In this document: positions 26,566 through 33,226 of the stretch, one piece after another
Numbering within the stretch: the first letter of the stretch is position 1
Layout of the letters: the number at the start of each line of letters is the position of its first letter
From: Acidimicrobiales bacterium
GTDB taxonomy: Bacteria; Actinomycetota; Acidimicrobiia; Acidimicrobiales; Iamiaceae
DNA length: 33,226 bases
NCBI GenBank assembly: GCA_030447445.1
Contig: JAUJOW010000001.1
Location: forward strand, 611,212-644,437
Direction: 5' to 3'
Translations under genes and position numbers: made by a program
Notes under the pieces: generated by a model
The model's input: only the letters and a program-made list of their open reading frames with translations
Database searches by the model: none
Told to the model about the DNA's origin: nothing

Positions 26566-26593
26566 GAGGTGGGACCCCATACGCTCGGGAACC

Positions 26594-26950
26594 GTGCCCG
26601 CCGTCGGCCTCGATCACGTGCAGCTCGCCATGCCGGCGGGCGGTGAAGCGGCGGCGGTGGCCTTCTACGAGGGCCTGCTCGGCATCCCCCAGGTGGCCAA
26701 GCCGCCCGTCCTGGCCGCCCGGGGCGGTTGCTGGTTCGAGGGGGCCGCCCTCAAGGTGCACCTCGGTGTGGAGACGGGCTTCCGCCCCGCCCGCAAGGCC
26801 CATCCGGCCCTCGTCGTCGACGGGCTGGAGGAGCTCGTCGCCGGCCTCGAGGCCGCCGGTCACCCGGTACGGGCCGGAGAGGAGATCGACGGGCGCCGGC
26901 AACACTTCGTGGACGACCCCTTCGGGAACCGCATCGAGCTCATCGGTTGA
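26594..26950 (+). CDS. VOC-family (glyoxalase/dioxygenase-like) protein
   Basis: A 118-residue single-domain vicinal-oxygen-chelate protein. Motifs: VGLDHVQLAMPAGGEAAAVAF at the N-terminus (metal-ligand His), FYEGLLGIPQVAKPP, ALKVHLGVETGF with a mid-chain His, then HPALVVDGLEEL and DDPFGNRIELIG with the terminal Glu ligand. Such small proteins dimerise to form two metal sites. Substrate cannot be named; glyoxalase, fosfomycin or bleomycin resistance and unknown functions all share the fold. GTG at 26594 is preferred; an in-frame ATG at 26564 would add ten residues and overlap the ATG of rmuC on the other strand. Convergent with the HNH gene. Confidence 0.85.
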   Translation: MPAVGLDHVQLAMPAGGEAAAVAFYEGLLGIPQVAKPPVLAARGGCWFEGAALKVHLGVETGFRPARKAHPALVVDGLEELVAGLEAAGHPVRAGEEIDGRRQHFVDDPFGNRIELIG

Positions 26951-26971
26951 CCCGAGGGCGGCCCCCGCCGG

Positions 26972-27478
26972 TCAGCCGGCCACCCGCCGGTCGGCTCGTT
27001 GGGCGGCGGTGACAGCTAGGTGACAGCGGTGGCAGAGGGTCTCGAGGCCGTCGAGGTGGTGGTGGCACCCCGAGGCGTACCCGGCCCCCAACCGGGGCTC
27101 GCGGTGGTTGACCTCCACCGAACAGGCGAGCTCGAGCGCCCACCAGGCCTCGGTCCGCCACAAGCGGGCCGCCTCGACGGGGCTCATCGGGATGAGCGCC
27201 CGCAGCGTGAGCTTGGCGACGGTGATGATGTCCGGGCCCAGGCCGCACACCCGACAACGGTGGTCGTCTCGCGACAGCACGGCGTGGCGGGCGAGGTCCC
27301 ACCAGTGGTTGGTGCGGTACTCGTCCTGGCAGGCGGTGGTGCACCACACCGACCCCAGGCGGGCGGGCTGGTCGCACCACCGGCACCGGTCGGCCGCTCC
27401 CTGCCAGCGCGAGCGGGGGCAGGCACCGGCCTGGGTGGGGTAGTGGTCGGCGGACGCATCTCGCACCATGTCCCCCAT
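26972..27478 (-). CDS. HNH endonuclease-like zinc-finger protein
   Basis: A 168-residue Cys/His-rich protein. Two zinc-type elements precede the HNH: CRWCDQPARLGSVWCTTAC (CxxC...CxxxC) and DDHRCRVCGLG. The HNH core is VEVNHREPRLGAGYASGC, then HHHLDGLETLCHRCHLAVT, with the conserved His before Arg-Glu-Pro, a second His/Asn region and the CxxC pair. The Trp-rich middle (NHWWDLARHAVLSRD, LWRTEAWWALELAC) is found in actinobacterial stand-alone HNH genes. Starts at 27487 (GTG), 27478 (ATG) and 27469 (ATG) are all possible; 27478 is taken. The first start is only two bases from the hairpin-repeat region 27489-27700. No methylase or phage gene is adjacent, so the role is unclear. Confidence 0.78.
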   Translation of the reverse strand: MGDMVRDASADHYPTQAGACPRSRWQGAADRCRWCDQPARLGSVWCTTACQDEYRTNHWWDLARHAVLSRDDHRCRVCGLGPDIITVAKLTLRALIPMSPVEAARLWRTEAWWALELACSVEVNHREPRLGAGYASGCHHHLDGLETLCHRCHLAVTAAQRADRRVAG

Positions 27479-27488
27479 TGTCCGCACC

Positions 27489-27586
27489 CGTGTGACAGCC
27501 GAGGGGGACCCTCGTAGAGGGGCCCCCTCGTCGATCAGGGCGGCGGGTGGGGTCGGTGGACGTGTGACAGCCGAGGGGGACCCTCG
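27489..27586. repeat. Direct repeats with CCGAGGG/CCCTCGG hairpins (pair A)
   Basis: A 26-bp sequence (CGTGTGACAGCCGAGG then GGGACCCTCG) occurs at 27489-27514 and again at 27561-27586. The second copy extends to a perfect 8-bp inverted repeat with a 3-base loop, GCCGAGGG-GGA-CCCTCGGC (27570-27588). Between them is a third palindrome, GAGGGG-CCCCCTC (27517-27529). The pair lies directly upstream of the HNH gene. Confidence 0.85.
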
Positions 27587-27600
27587 GCGATCAGGGAAAC

Positions 27601-27700
27601 CCGTGGGCTCGCACCCTCGGATACCGAGGGCCCCGACCCCCCAGGGTGCGAGCGAGCGAACCGCGGGCTCCCACCCTCGGATACCGAGGGCCCCGACCCC
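27601..27700. repeat. Direct repeats with CCCTCGG-ATA-CCGAGGG hairpin (pair B)
   Basis: Two 40-bp units, 27601-27640 and 27661-27700, spaced exactly 60 bp and matching at 38 of 40 positions. Each holds the perfect 7-bp stem CCCTCGG-ATA-CCGAGGG (27614-27630 and 27674-27690). The arms are the same as in pair A but in inverted order. They lie just beyond the stop of the 27727-28062 gene, so a role as its terminators is possible. Confidence 0.88.
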
Positions 27701-27726
27701 AGCGTGGGCGTCGGTCCCGTCGGACC

Positions 27727-28062
27727 TCAGCGAACGGGCGGGCCGGGCAGGGGGACGCGGCGAACCAGGCAGAGGCTGCCGGCGGGCGAGTCGGGATCGA
27801 GGAAGAGCTGGACCGGGAGGTGGGACGGCTCGCCGTCGGCGTCGACCTCGATGACGATCGGGCGGTCCTCCTCGGGGTCGAGCACCTCCCGCAGCCCGAG
27901 GGCGAAGCCGGTGAGGACCATGCCGGCGGCGGTGCTGCGGCTCCAGCGGCTGACCCGCGACGGCAGCGGCCCCTCCCGCTCGGACTGGGCCCAGGCGTCG
28001 AGGGTGGCGAGGGTCTCGGGATCGTAGAGATCCTCGAAGTGGGCCTCACCGTCCATGGTCAC
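27727..28062 (-). CDS. Hypothetical small acidic protein
   Basis: A 111-residue protein of no family I can name. It begins MTMDGEAHFEDLYDPETLAT, has a helix-rich N-terminal half (ETLATLDAWAQSE), and a mildly hydrophobic segment STAAGMVLTGFALGLREVL (about 43-61) that could be a buried or membrane-associated helix. Then comes a beta-rich half with alternating acidic residues (EEDRPIVIEVDADGEPSHLP, VQLFLDPDSPAGSLCLVRRV). The GTG at 28062 overlaps the stop of the acetyltransferase gene as GTGA, strong evidence that it is real and translated with that gene. Two hairpin repeats follow its stop. Confidence 0.75.
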   Translation of the reverse strand: MTMDGEAHFEDLYDPETLATLDAWAQSEREGPLPSRVSRWSRSTAAGMVLTGFALGLREVLDPEEDRPIVIEVDADGEPSHLPVQLFLDPDSPAGSLCLVRRVPLPGPPVR

Positions 28063-28766
28063 AGGCTAGGGGCACCGACGCCTCGAAGGCCGGGGCCGTA
28101 CCGGTACCGCACCTCGTCGAACACGACGCCCTCCGGCTCGAGCACCCAGCGCTTGGTCGTCCCGTCCTCCTCCCACCCCTGCCCCTCGTAGAAGCGGCGG
28201 GCGCGCTGGTTGGCGGAGATGACCCAGAGGCGGACGTCGTCGTAGCCGGCCGCACCGAGGGCCTCGAGGCCGGCGTCGAGCAACCGCCGTCCGAGTCCCC
28301 GACCGGCCGCCGTCGGGTCCACGTAGAGCTGGCGCACCTCACCCACCCTCCCCCCGAGCTCCCCATCCCGGTTGGGCCCGACCGCACAGGCGCCGTGCAC
28401 CTCGCCCGGGCGGCCTGCCACCAGGGCCCGGTGCCCGGCCGAGGCGGGATGGGCGGCCAGGTCGATCCACCACGCCGGCCCGGGGTGGAAGCCCAGCTCG
28501 TCGAGGAAGGCGTCGGGTAGGACCCCGCGGTAGGCGAGGCGGTACGCGCGCCACTTCACGGCGGCGATGGCGGCGCCGTCGCCGACCAGCGCCGGTCGGA
28601 CGGGCGCAGCGGCGTCGTCGGCCACCGGTGAGGCGAAGGGGGGCGGGAGGGCGACGGCGAAGCGGCGCCGGGCCAGGGCGAGGGTGCGGCGATCAGCGGC
28701 CGACGGCTCCCCCCGGTCGACCCGGCGGACGGTGCTGAGCACCTCCCCCACAGGGTCCTGGATCAC
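28059..28766 (-). CDS. GNAT family N-acetyltransferase
   Basis: A 235-residue protein with one GNAT domain in its C-terminal two thirds. VRPALVGDGAAIAAVKWRAYR starts the fold. VGEVRQLYVDPTAAGRGLGR with RLLDAGLEAL is motif A, with the acetyl-CoA pyrophosphate loop (consensus Q/RxxGxG/A). VRLWVISANQRARRFYEGQG is motif B, ending in WEEDGTTKRWVLEPEGVVFDE. The first 65 residues are Arg/Ala-rich and outside the fold, so the true start could differ; GTG at 28766 is chosen over GTG at 28805 and is uncertain. Acceptor unknown (small molecule or protein N-terminus). It overlaps the small hypothetical gene by four bases. Confidence 0.85.
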   Translation of the reverse strand: MIQDPVGEVLSTVRRVDRGEPSAADRRTLALARRRFAVALPPPFASPVADDAAAPVRPALVGDGAAIAAVKWRAYRLAYRGVLPDAFLDELGFHPGPAWWIDLAAHPASAGHRALVAGRPGEVHGACAVGPNRDGELGGRVGEVRQLYVDPTAAGRGLGRRLLDAGLEALGAAGYDDVRLWVISANQRARRFYEGQGWEEDGTTKRWVLEPEGVVFDEVRYRYGPGLRGVGAPSL

Positions 28767-28860
28767 GGCCGCACCATGGCCGCTCCTCGTCGACCGTGCA
28801 CCCACGTCCGAAACGCAGCCGCTGGTGCCCGCTCACCCGACAGGACTGGCTGGCTCACGC

Positions 28861-29724
28861 TCACCCAGCCTCGCCCTCAGGGTCGAGGTCGGTGACGAGG
28901 GCGTAGGCCCGCCGCTTGGCCACGCCGAGCGACCGGGCCACCTCCGCAGCAGCGTCGCGAGCCGACACCCCGGCGGCCAGGGCTCGGCGGAGCTCGGCCT
29001 CGATGGCAGGGTCGTCGGCGTCCGGGGCCTCGGGGGCGCCTTCGAGGACGACGACGAGCTCGCCGGGGGGTTCTCGGTCACCGGCCCAGACGACAGCCTC
29101 GGCCAGCGTGCCCCGCCACACCTCCTCGTGCAGCTTCGTCAGCTCCCGGGCCAACGCCACCCGGCGCTCGCCGCCGCGGGCGTCGACCAGGTCGACGAGG
29201 GTGCGGGCCAGGCGGTGGGGCGCCTCGTAGAGCACCGCCGTTCGGCGCTCTGCGGCCAGGGCGTCCAGGCGCGACGAGCGGGCCGAGCCCTTCCGGGGCA
29301 GGAACCCCTCGAACACGAAGCGGCCGGCGGGCAGGCCGCTCACCACGAGGGCCGCCACCACCGCCGAAGGGCCGGGCACCACCTCGACGGCGTGGCCCTC
29401 GGCGATCACCGCCCGCACGAGGCGCTCACCGGGATCGGAGATGCCGGGCATGCCGGCGTCGGAGACGACCGCCACCCGCTCCCCGGAGGCGACGCGGCGC
29501 ACCACGTCGGCGACGGCCCGGACCTCGGTGTGGTCGTTGACGGTGCGGAGCGCAGGGCGGTCGATGCCGGCGTGCTGGAGGAGCCGGCCGGTGCGACGGG
29601 TGTCCTCGCAGCAGATGAGATCGGCCCCGGCCAGCGCGTCGACGGCCCGGGGCGAGAGGTCGGCGAGGTTCCCGATCGGGGTGCCGACCAGGACGAGCGC
29701 TCCCCGAGCAGGACCGGCGCCCAT
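28861..29724 (-). CDS. rsmI: 16S rRNA (cytidine1402-2'-O)-methyltransferase
   Basis: RsmI methylates the 2'-OH of C1402 in 16S rRNA; tetrapyrrole-methylase fold, 287 residues. Signatures: LVLVGTPIGNLADLSPRAVD (SAM loop), ICCEDTRRTGRLL, VVSDAGMPGISDPGERLV, VEVVPGPSAVVAALVVSGLP, FVFEGFLPRKGSARS, VLYEAPHRLARTL, and VALARELTKLHEEVWRGTL. It ends with a helical KRRAYALVTDL tail of the usual HTH-like type. ATG at 29724 shares its A with the stop of the DUF192 gene (TGATG). rsmI near metG is a conserved actinobacterial arrangement; here six other genes intervene. Confidence 0.95.
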   Translation of the reverse strand: MGAGPARGALVLVGTPIGNLADLSPRAVDALAGADLICCEDTRRTGRLLQHAGIDRPALRTVNDHTEVRAVADVVRRVASGERVAVVSDAGMPGISDPGERLVRAVIAEGHAVEVVPGPSAVVAALVVSGLPAGRFVFEGFLPRKGSARSSRLDALAAERRTAVLYEAPHRLARTLVDLVDARGGERRVALARELTKLHEEVWRGTLAEAVVWAGDREPPGELVVVLEGAPEAPDADDPAIEAELRRALAAGVSARDAAAEVARSLGVAKRRAYALVTDLDPEGEAG

Positions 29725-30050
29725 CACCGCACCTCCAGGCGGTGACCGACCTCCAGGCCCCAACGGGCGAAGCTGCCGGCCTCGGCCTCCACCACCGACC
29801 GGGACCGGAGCACGGGCCGCCCGATCCGGTTGCGAGCCATCGTCGCCGTGCGAACGACGACGAGGTCATGGTCGCAGTAGGCGACGTCGATCGGGAAGCG
29901 CATGCCGAAGGTGTGCACCGACAGGGCCGGGCGGATCAGCACCGCTCCTTCGACGCCGTCGCGCCCGAGCAGTCCCCGGGCCCGGGCGCCAGCGGTGTCA
30001 CACACCTCGAGGCTCGCCAACACCTCACCGTCGCGCAGGAGCCACGCCAC
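29724..30050 (-). CDS. DUF192 family protein
   Basis: A 108-residue protein. DUF192 signatures: EVCDTAGARARGLLGRDGV at the N-terminal side, then ALSVHTFGMRFPIDVAYCD (the central HTxxMRFPIDVA motif), and GSFARWGLEVGHRLEV at the end. Homologues are often secreted in thermophiles; no signal peptide is visible here, so this copy is probably cytoplasmic. Function unknown. Start GTG at 30050, nine bases after the ychF stop; its own stop overlaps rsmI, so ychF-DUF192-rsmI reads as one transcript. Confidence 0.88.
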   Translation of the reverse strand: MAWLLRDGEVLASLEVCDTAGARARGLLGRDGVEGAVLIRPALSVHTFGMRFPIDVAYCDHDLVVVRTATMARNRIGRPVLRSRSVVEAEAGSFARWGLEVGHRLEVR

Positions 30051-30059
30051 CGATCACCC

Positions 30060-31136
30060 TCACACGTTGAAGCGGATCTCCAGCACGTCGCCGTCGACCA
30101 CCTCGTAGTCCTTGCCCTCCACCCGGAGGCGGCCGACCTCACGGGCCTTGGACCACGAGCCGATCTCGAGCAACTCGTCCCAGTGGATGACCTCGGCCCG
30201 GATGAAGCCCCGCTCGAAGTCGGTGTGGATGTGCCCGGCGGCCTGCGGCGCCTTTGCCCCGGCCCGGAAGGTCCAGGCCCGGCTCTCCTTCTCACCGGTG
30301 GTGAAGAAGGTGCGCAGGCCGAGGAGCCGGTAGGCGGCGGTGACGAAGCGGGGCAGGGCACCCTCCCCGAGGCCGAGTGCCTCGAGCATCTCGACCCGGT
30401 CGTCGCCGGTGAGCTGGGCCGCCTCGGCCTCGAGCTGCACCGAGAGCCCGAGCGCCTCCCCGGCCCCGCCCAGCTCGGCCGCCACGGGGGCGACGATCTC
30501 GTCCACGGCCTCGAGCTGGTCCTCCCCCACGTTCACGACCGCCATCACCGGCTTGTTGGTGAGGAGGAACCAGTGGCGCAGCAGGCGCCGCTGGGAAGCG
30601 TCGAGCCCGCCCCGGTAGATCGGCGTGCCCTCGGCCAGGACGGCGTGGGCGGCATCCAGGGCCTTGATCTCGTCGGCCAGGGACCGGTCCTGCTTCGCCG
30701 CCTTGCGCCGCTTCTCGAGCTGGGCCTCGACGGTCTCGAGGTCGGCCAGGGCCAGCTCGAGCTCGACGACGCGGAGGCACTCGAGGGGGTCGGACGGGCC
30801 CGGCACGTCGGGGTCTTGGAAGGCCCGCAGCAGGTAGACCACGGCGTCGACCTCACGGATGTGGGCGAGGAACTTGTTGCCCAACCCCTCTCCGGAGCTC
30901 GCCCCCTCGACCAACCCGCCGATGTCGACGAACTGGACGGCGGCGGGCACCACCTTGCGTGACGCGCTCATCGCCGCCAACCGGTCGAGGCGCTCGTCGG
31001 GGACCTTGGCCACGCCCACGTTCGGGTCGGTGGTGGCGAAGGCGTACGGCGCCGCCAGTGCCCCACCACCGGCGAGGGCGTTGTAGAGCGACGACTTCCC
31101 GGCGTTGGGCAACCCCACGAACCCGAACCGTTCCAT
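30060..31136 (-). CDS. ychF: Redox-regulated ATPase YchF (Obg family)
   Basis: A 358-residue P-loop protein that binds ribosomes and hydrolyses ATP rather than GTP. G1 is FVGLPNAGKSSLYNAL (7-22). TTDPNVGVAKVPDERLDRLA is the YchF-specific stretch, FVDIGGLVEGASSGEGLGNK contains G3, and HIREVDAVVYLLRAF follows. The G4 position is VVNVGED, not NKxD, as expected for YchF. A coiled coil (about 130-175) and a C-terminal TGS domain complete it (FFTTGEKESRAWTFRAGAKA, AAGHIHTDFERGFIRAEVI, ending VVDGDVLEIRFNV). ATG start, divergent from the PHP gene across an 83-bp spacer with no clear promoter. Confidence 0.97.
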   Translation of the reverse strand: MERFGFVGLPNAGKSSLYNALAGGGALAAPYAFATTDPNVGVAKVPDERLDRLAAMSASRKVVPAAVQFVDIGGLVEGASSGEGLGNKFLAHIREVDAVVYLLRAFQDPDVPGPSDPLECLRVVELELALADLETVEAQLEKRRKAAKQDRSLADEIKALDAAHAVLAEGTPIYRGGLDASQRRLLRHWFLLTNKPVMAVVNVGEDQLEAVDEIVAPVAAELGGAGEALGLSVQLEAEAAQLTGDDRVEMLEALGLGEGALPRFVTAAYRLLGLRTFFTTGEKESRAWTFRAGAKAPQAAGHIHTDFERGFIRAEVIHWDELLEIGSWSKAREVGRLRVEGKDYEVVDGDVLEIRFNV

Positions 31137-31219
31137 CGGCGGCAGGCTACCGGCGCCGTGCTGGTCGTCCGGCTGCTCGCGTCGCGGGGCCTCCGACCGT
31201 CGCCGGTAGGTTGACCACC

Positions 31220-32275
31220 GTGGACCCCGTGGAAGCGTTGGAGCGCATCGCCTACCTGCTCGACCGCTCGTTGTCGTCCAGCCAGAAGGCGAAGGCCTTC
31301 CTGCGGGCGGCCGAGGCCCTGCGCGACCTCGCGCCCGGCGAGCTCGAGCGCCGGCACGGCGACGGCACGTTGCGGGAGCTACCCGGCATCGGCGACAGCA
31401 CCGGCCGGGTCATCGGCCAGGCTCTCGCCGGTGCGGTGCCCGACCGTCTGGTCGAGCTCGAGGCGAGCACCGTGGTGCCGGTGGGTGCCGGCGGCGAGGT
31501 GCGGGCCGCCTTGCGAGGTGACTGCCACAGCCACTCGACGTGGAGCGACGGCGGAGCGGCCATCGAGACGATGGCGGCGGCGGCCCAGGCGCTCGGCCAC
31601 GAGTACCTGGTGATGACCGACCACTCGCCCCGGCTCACCGTCGCCCACGGCCTCTCCGCCCAACGGCTGCGGGACCAACTCGGCGTGATCGCCGCCCTCA
31701 ACGAGCGCCTGGCTCCGTTCCGCGTCCTCACCGGGATCGAGGTGGACATCCTCGACGACGGCGCCCTCGACCAGGACGACGACCTCCTCGCCGAGCTCGA
31801 CGTCGTCGTGGCCAGCGTGCACTCGAAGCTCTCGATGGACGCCCGGTCCATGACCGAGCGCATGGTGCGGGCCGTGGCCAGCCCCCACGTCGACATCCTC
31901 GGGCACTGCACGGGCCGCAAGCTGGCGGGCCTACCCGAGCCCGGGCCGGAGGACCCAGCGAGCGAGAAGGTGGTGCGCAAGCCGGCCCAGTTCGACGCCG
32001 AGCTCGTCTTCGCCGCCTGCGCCCGGTTCGACACGGCGGTGGAGATCAACTGCCGGCCCGAGCGGCGGGACCCGCCGGACCCGCTGCTCGCGCTCGCGCT
32101 CGAGTGGGACTGCAAGGTCAGCATCGACACCGATGCCCACGCCCCCGGCCAGCTCGAGTGGCAGCCCTACGGCTGTGACAAGGCCGCTCGGCATGGTGTC
32201 GACCTCGACGCCATCGTCAACACCTGGGCGGCCGACGAGCTGCTGGCCTGGACCGCCACGCACGCCGCCGCGTAG
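31220..32275 (+). CDS. PHP-domain hydrolase with N-terminal helix-hairpin-helix (PolX-like without polymerase core)
   Basis: A 351-residue protein. Residues about 1-70 are a PolX-like helical region (SQKAKAFLRAAEALRDL) with a helix-hairpin-helix (LRELPGIGDSTGRVIGQAL). A PHP phosphoesterase domain follows from about 95: GDCHSHSTWSDGG, VMTDHSPRLTVAHGLS, LTGIEVDILDDGALD, VVVASVHSKLSMDARSM, HVDILGHCTGRKL, VEINCRPERRDPPD and VSIDTDAHAPGQLEW, giving the full set of His/Asp/Glu metal ligands. The nucleotidyltransferase palm of family X polymerases is absent. It could be a 3'-5' exonuclease or phosphatase in DNA repair. GTG at 31220; in-frame TTG at 31211 is an alternative. Confidence 0.88.
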   Translation: MDPVEALERIAYLLDRSLSSSQKAKAFLRAAEALRDLAPGELERRHGDGTLRELPGIGDSTGRVIGQALAGAVPDRLVELEASTVVPVGAGGEVRAALRGDCHSHSTWSDGGAAIETMAAAAQALGHEYLVMTDHSPRLTVAHGLSAQRLRDQLGVIAALNERLAPFRVLTGIEVDILDDGALDQDDDLLAELDVVVASVHSKLSMDARSMTERMVRAVASPHVDILGHCTGRKLAGLPEPGPEDPASEKVVRKPAQFDAELVFAACARFDTAVEINCRPERRDPPDPLLALALEWDCKVSIDTDAHAPGQLEWQPYGCDKAARHGVDLDAIVNTWAADELLAWTATHAAA

Positions 32276-32287
32276 CGTCGGCCACTC

Positions 32288-32371
32288 ATGTCGAAGAAGA
32301 CGGACAAGCGCAGGGTCAACGCCCGCCGCAAGAAGGCCAACCACGGCAAGAAGCCGAACGCCGGTCGCTGA
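32288..32371 (+). CDS. Small basic ribosomal protein bL37-like
   Basis: A 27-residue peptide, MSKKTDKRRVNARRKK followed by ANHGKKPNAGR. The ANHGK(K/R)PN ending is the hallmark of the 24-residue bL37 of the mycobacterial 50S subunit. It begins 12 bp after the stop of the PHP gene and ends 3 bp before the stop of the convergent DUF3445 gene. Few annotation programs would call it. The assignment is from memory of the mycobacterial sequence and rests on the tail motif and the charge. Confidence 0.82.
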   Translation: MSKKTDKRRVNARRKKANHGKKPNAGR

Positions 32372-32374
32372 GCT

Positions 32375-33226
32375 TCAGCCGGGCCGCCCGTCGCCGACCG
32401 CGTCGAGCCAGTCACAAATCGTCTTCGCGTTGATCCGGAGGGACGGGACGTAGGCGGTGCGTTCGGGCGGTTTGGCGCGGATGCGGGCGGCGAGGCGGCC
32501 AGCCACCTCGGGGCGGTGGGCCAGCACGGCGAGCGGCGCCTGCTGGACCTTGATCGTGAACAGCACGGCACCGCTGGCGGGGAGGCGGCGCAGCGTCTGG
32601 CGCTCGCTGCGCAACCACAAGCGCTCGGCCACCTCGGCGGCGGGCACCGGTACCGGACGCTCGGGTGGGATCGGGGCGAAGAGGGTCGGCGAGTCGTGCA
32701 CGGACCAGTTGCGGCGCCGCCCGATCACCCCTGGTCGCAAGCGGTCGAGGTAGCGGTCGACCCGCGCTGACAGCTCGTCGGCGTACCCGGGCACCGGTGC
32801 ATGCAGCTCGGCGGCGGGTCGGCCGATCTTGTCGGCCAGGCGCCAGTGGGAGGGGAAGCAGAGGCAGGCGGCGTCGAGGTGGTGAGCGCCGTCGCGCTCG
32901 ACCATGAGGCAGAGGTCCTCCTGGGTGAGCCGGCCGGCCGCTTCCAACGGGTGGATCTCCCGGGTCGGCGGGGCCGGCAGCGCCACCTCGGGGCGGTGGC
33001 GAGCCAACCATGCCCGTATGAGGGTGTGCACCTCGGCGCCGGCGGCACCGGTGCCGGGTCGAGCGGCGAAGACGTCGTCGTGGCGCTCGGCCAGCAGCCG
33101 GTGGCGCTCGGCCAGCTCGACGTCGCGCTGGTCGTCGACATCGAGCCAGCCGGCTTCGTCGGCTCGTGACAGCCCCATCGCCAGCCACGGTGGACCGTCG
33201 GCGTCGAGGACCAGCTCGTCGAGCCA
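32375..33226 (-). CDS. DUF3445 / heme-dependent oxidative N-demethylase-like protein (5' end beyond window)
   Basis: At least 283 residues; the frame stays open to the right edge (WLDELVLDADGPPWLAMGLS), so the N-terminus is missing. Signatures of DUF3445: LAERHRLLAERHDDVFAA, DLCLMVERDGAHHLDAACLC, FPSHWRLADKIGRPAAELHA, VPGYADELSARVDRYLDRL, RRNWSVHDSPTLFAP, LWLRSERQTLRRLPASGAVLF and the C-terminal PERTAYVPSLR region. Members of the family from fungi and bacteria have been described as heme-dependent oxidative N-demethylases; whether this protein binds heme is inference. It is convergent with the bL37 gene. Confidence 0.87.
   Translation of the reverse strand, partial: WLDELVLDADGPPWLAMGLSRADEAGWLDVDDQRDVELAERHRLLAERHDDVFAARPGTGAAGAEVHTLIRAWLARHRPEVALPAPPTREIHPLEAAGRLTQEDLCLMVERDGAHHLDAACLCFPSHWRLADKIGRPAAELHAPVPGYADELSARVDRYLDRLRPGVIGRRRNWSVHDSPTLFAPIPPERPVPVPAAEVAERLWLRSERQTLRRLPASGAVLFTIKVQQAPLAVLAHRPEVAGRLAARIRAKPPERTAYVPSLRINAKTICDWLDAVGDGRPG

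Noticed and set aside
27601..27700. Evenly spaced repeats suggesting a CRISPR array
   Set aside because: There are only two copies, each repeat contains its own full hairpin, the spacer is 20 bp, and no cas gene is present.

Overview
The window is GC-rich, densely coding bacterial chromosome. Gene order and content point to an actinomycete (Actinomycetota). The class is probably Acidimicrobiia or a relative; that is an inference from overall style, not from a marker gene. The main evidence is a housekeeping block that matches, from memory, the Mycobacterium tuberculosis order around Rv1003-Rv1026: rsmI ... metG-tatD-ksgA ... ispE ... glmU-prs-rplY-pth-mfd-mazG-eno-ftsB-DUF501-ppx. Two tiny basic ribosomal proteins described from mycobacterial ribosomes (bS22-like and bL37-like) are also present. 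No integrase, transposase, phage gene or CRISPR array was seen.

Layout, mostly transcribed right to left. Positions 2-2657 hold a class V aminotransferase, an Ppx/GppA phosphatase and a DUF501 protein. Positions 2738-7022 hold a non-core insert: a frameshifted DUF1707 protein, an SDR oxidoreductase on the + strand, and a three-gene DrrA/DrrB-like ABC exporter. Positions 7079-16319 hold ftsB, eno, mazG, a SurA-like lipoprotein, mfd, pth and rplY. Positions 16383-17429 hold a one-gene cassette: an AbiEi-like/DUF559 nuclease-like gene bracketed by two identical 48-bp palindromic repeats, sitting between rplY and prs. Then come prs, a short glmU, tRNA-Gln(UUG), bS22, ispE, an acyltransferase-3 membrane protein (+), ksgA, tatD, metG, rmuC, a VOC protein (+) and an HNH protein. 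A hairpin-repeat-rich spacer (27489-27700) follows, then a small hypothetical gene, a GNAT acetyltransferase, rsmI, a DUF192 protein, ychF, a PHP-domain hydrolase (+), bL37 (+) and a DUF3445 protein that runs off the right edge. No gene-free stretch exceeds 300 bp.

Many neighbouring genes overlap by 1, 4 or 8 bases (GTGA, ATGA, TGATG), which implies translational coupling and fixes several start codons. Five reading-frame breaks (DUF1707 once, eno twice, mazG twice) all fall at runs of G in the coding strand. Restoring G bases to those runs rebuilds full-length proteins, so they look like homopolymer under-calls in the assembly rather than real mutations.

The most interesting biology is the AbiEi/DUF559 cassette. 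Its 48-bp repeat folds into a long hairpin and also encodes the last four codons and stop of the gene it brackets. This looks like a gene that spreads with a REP-like palindrome.
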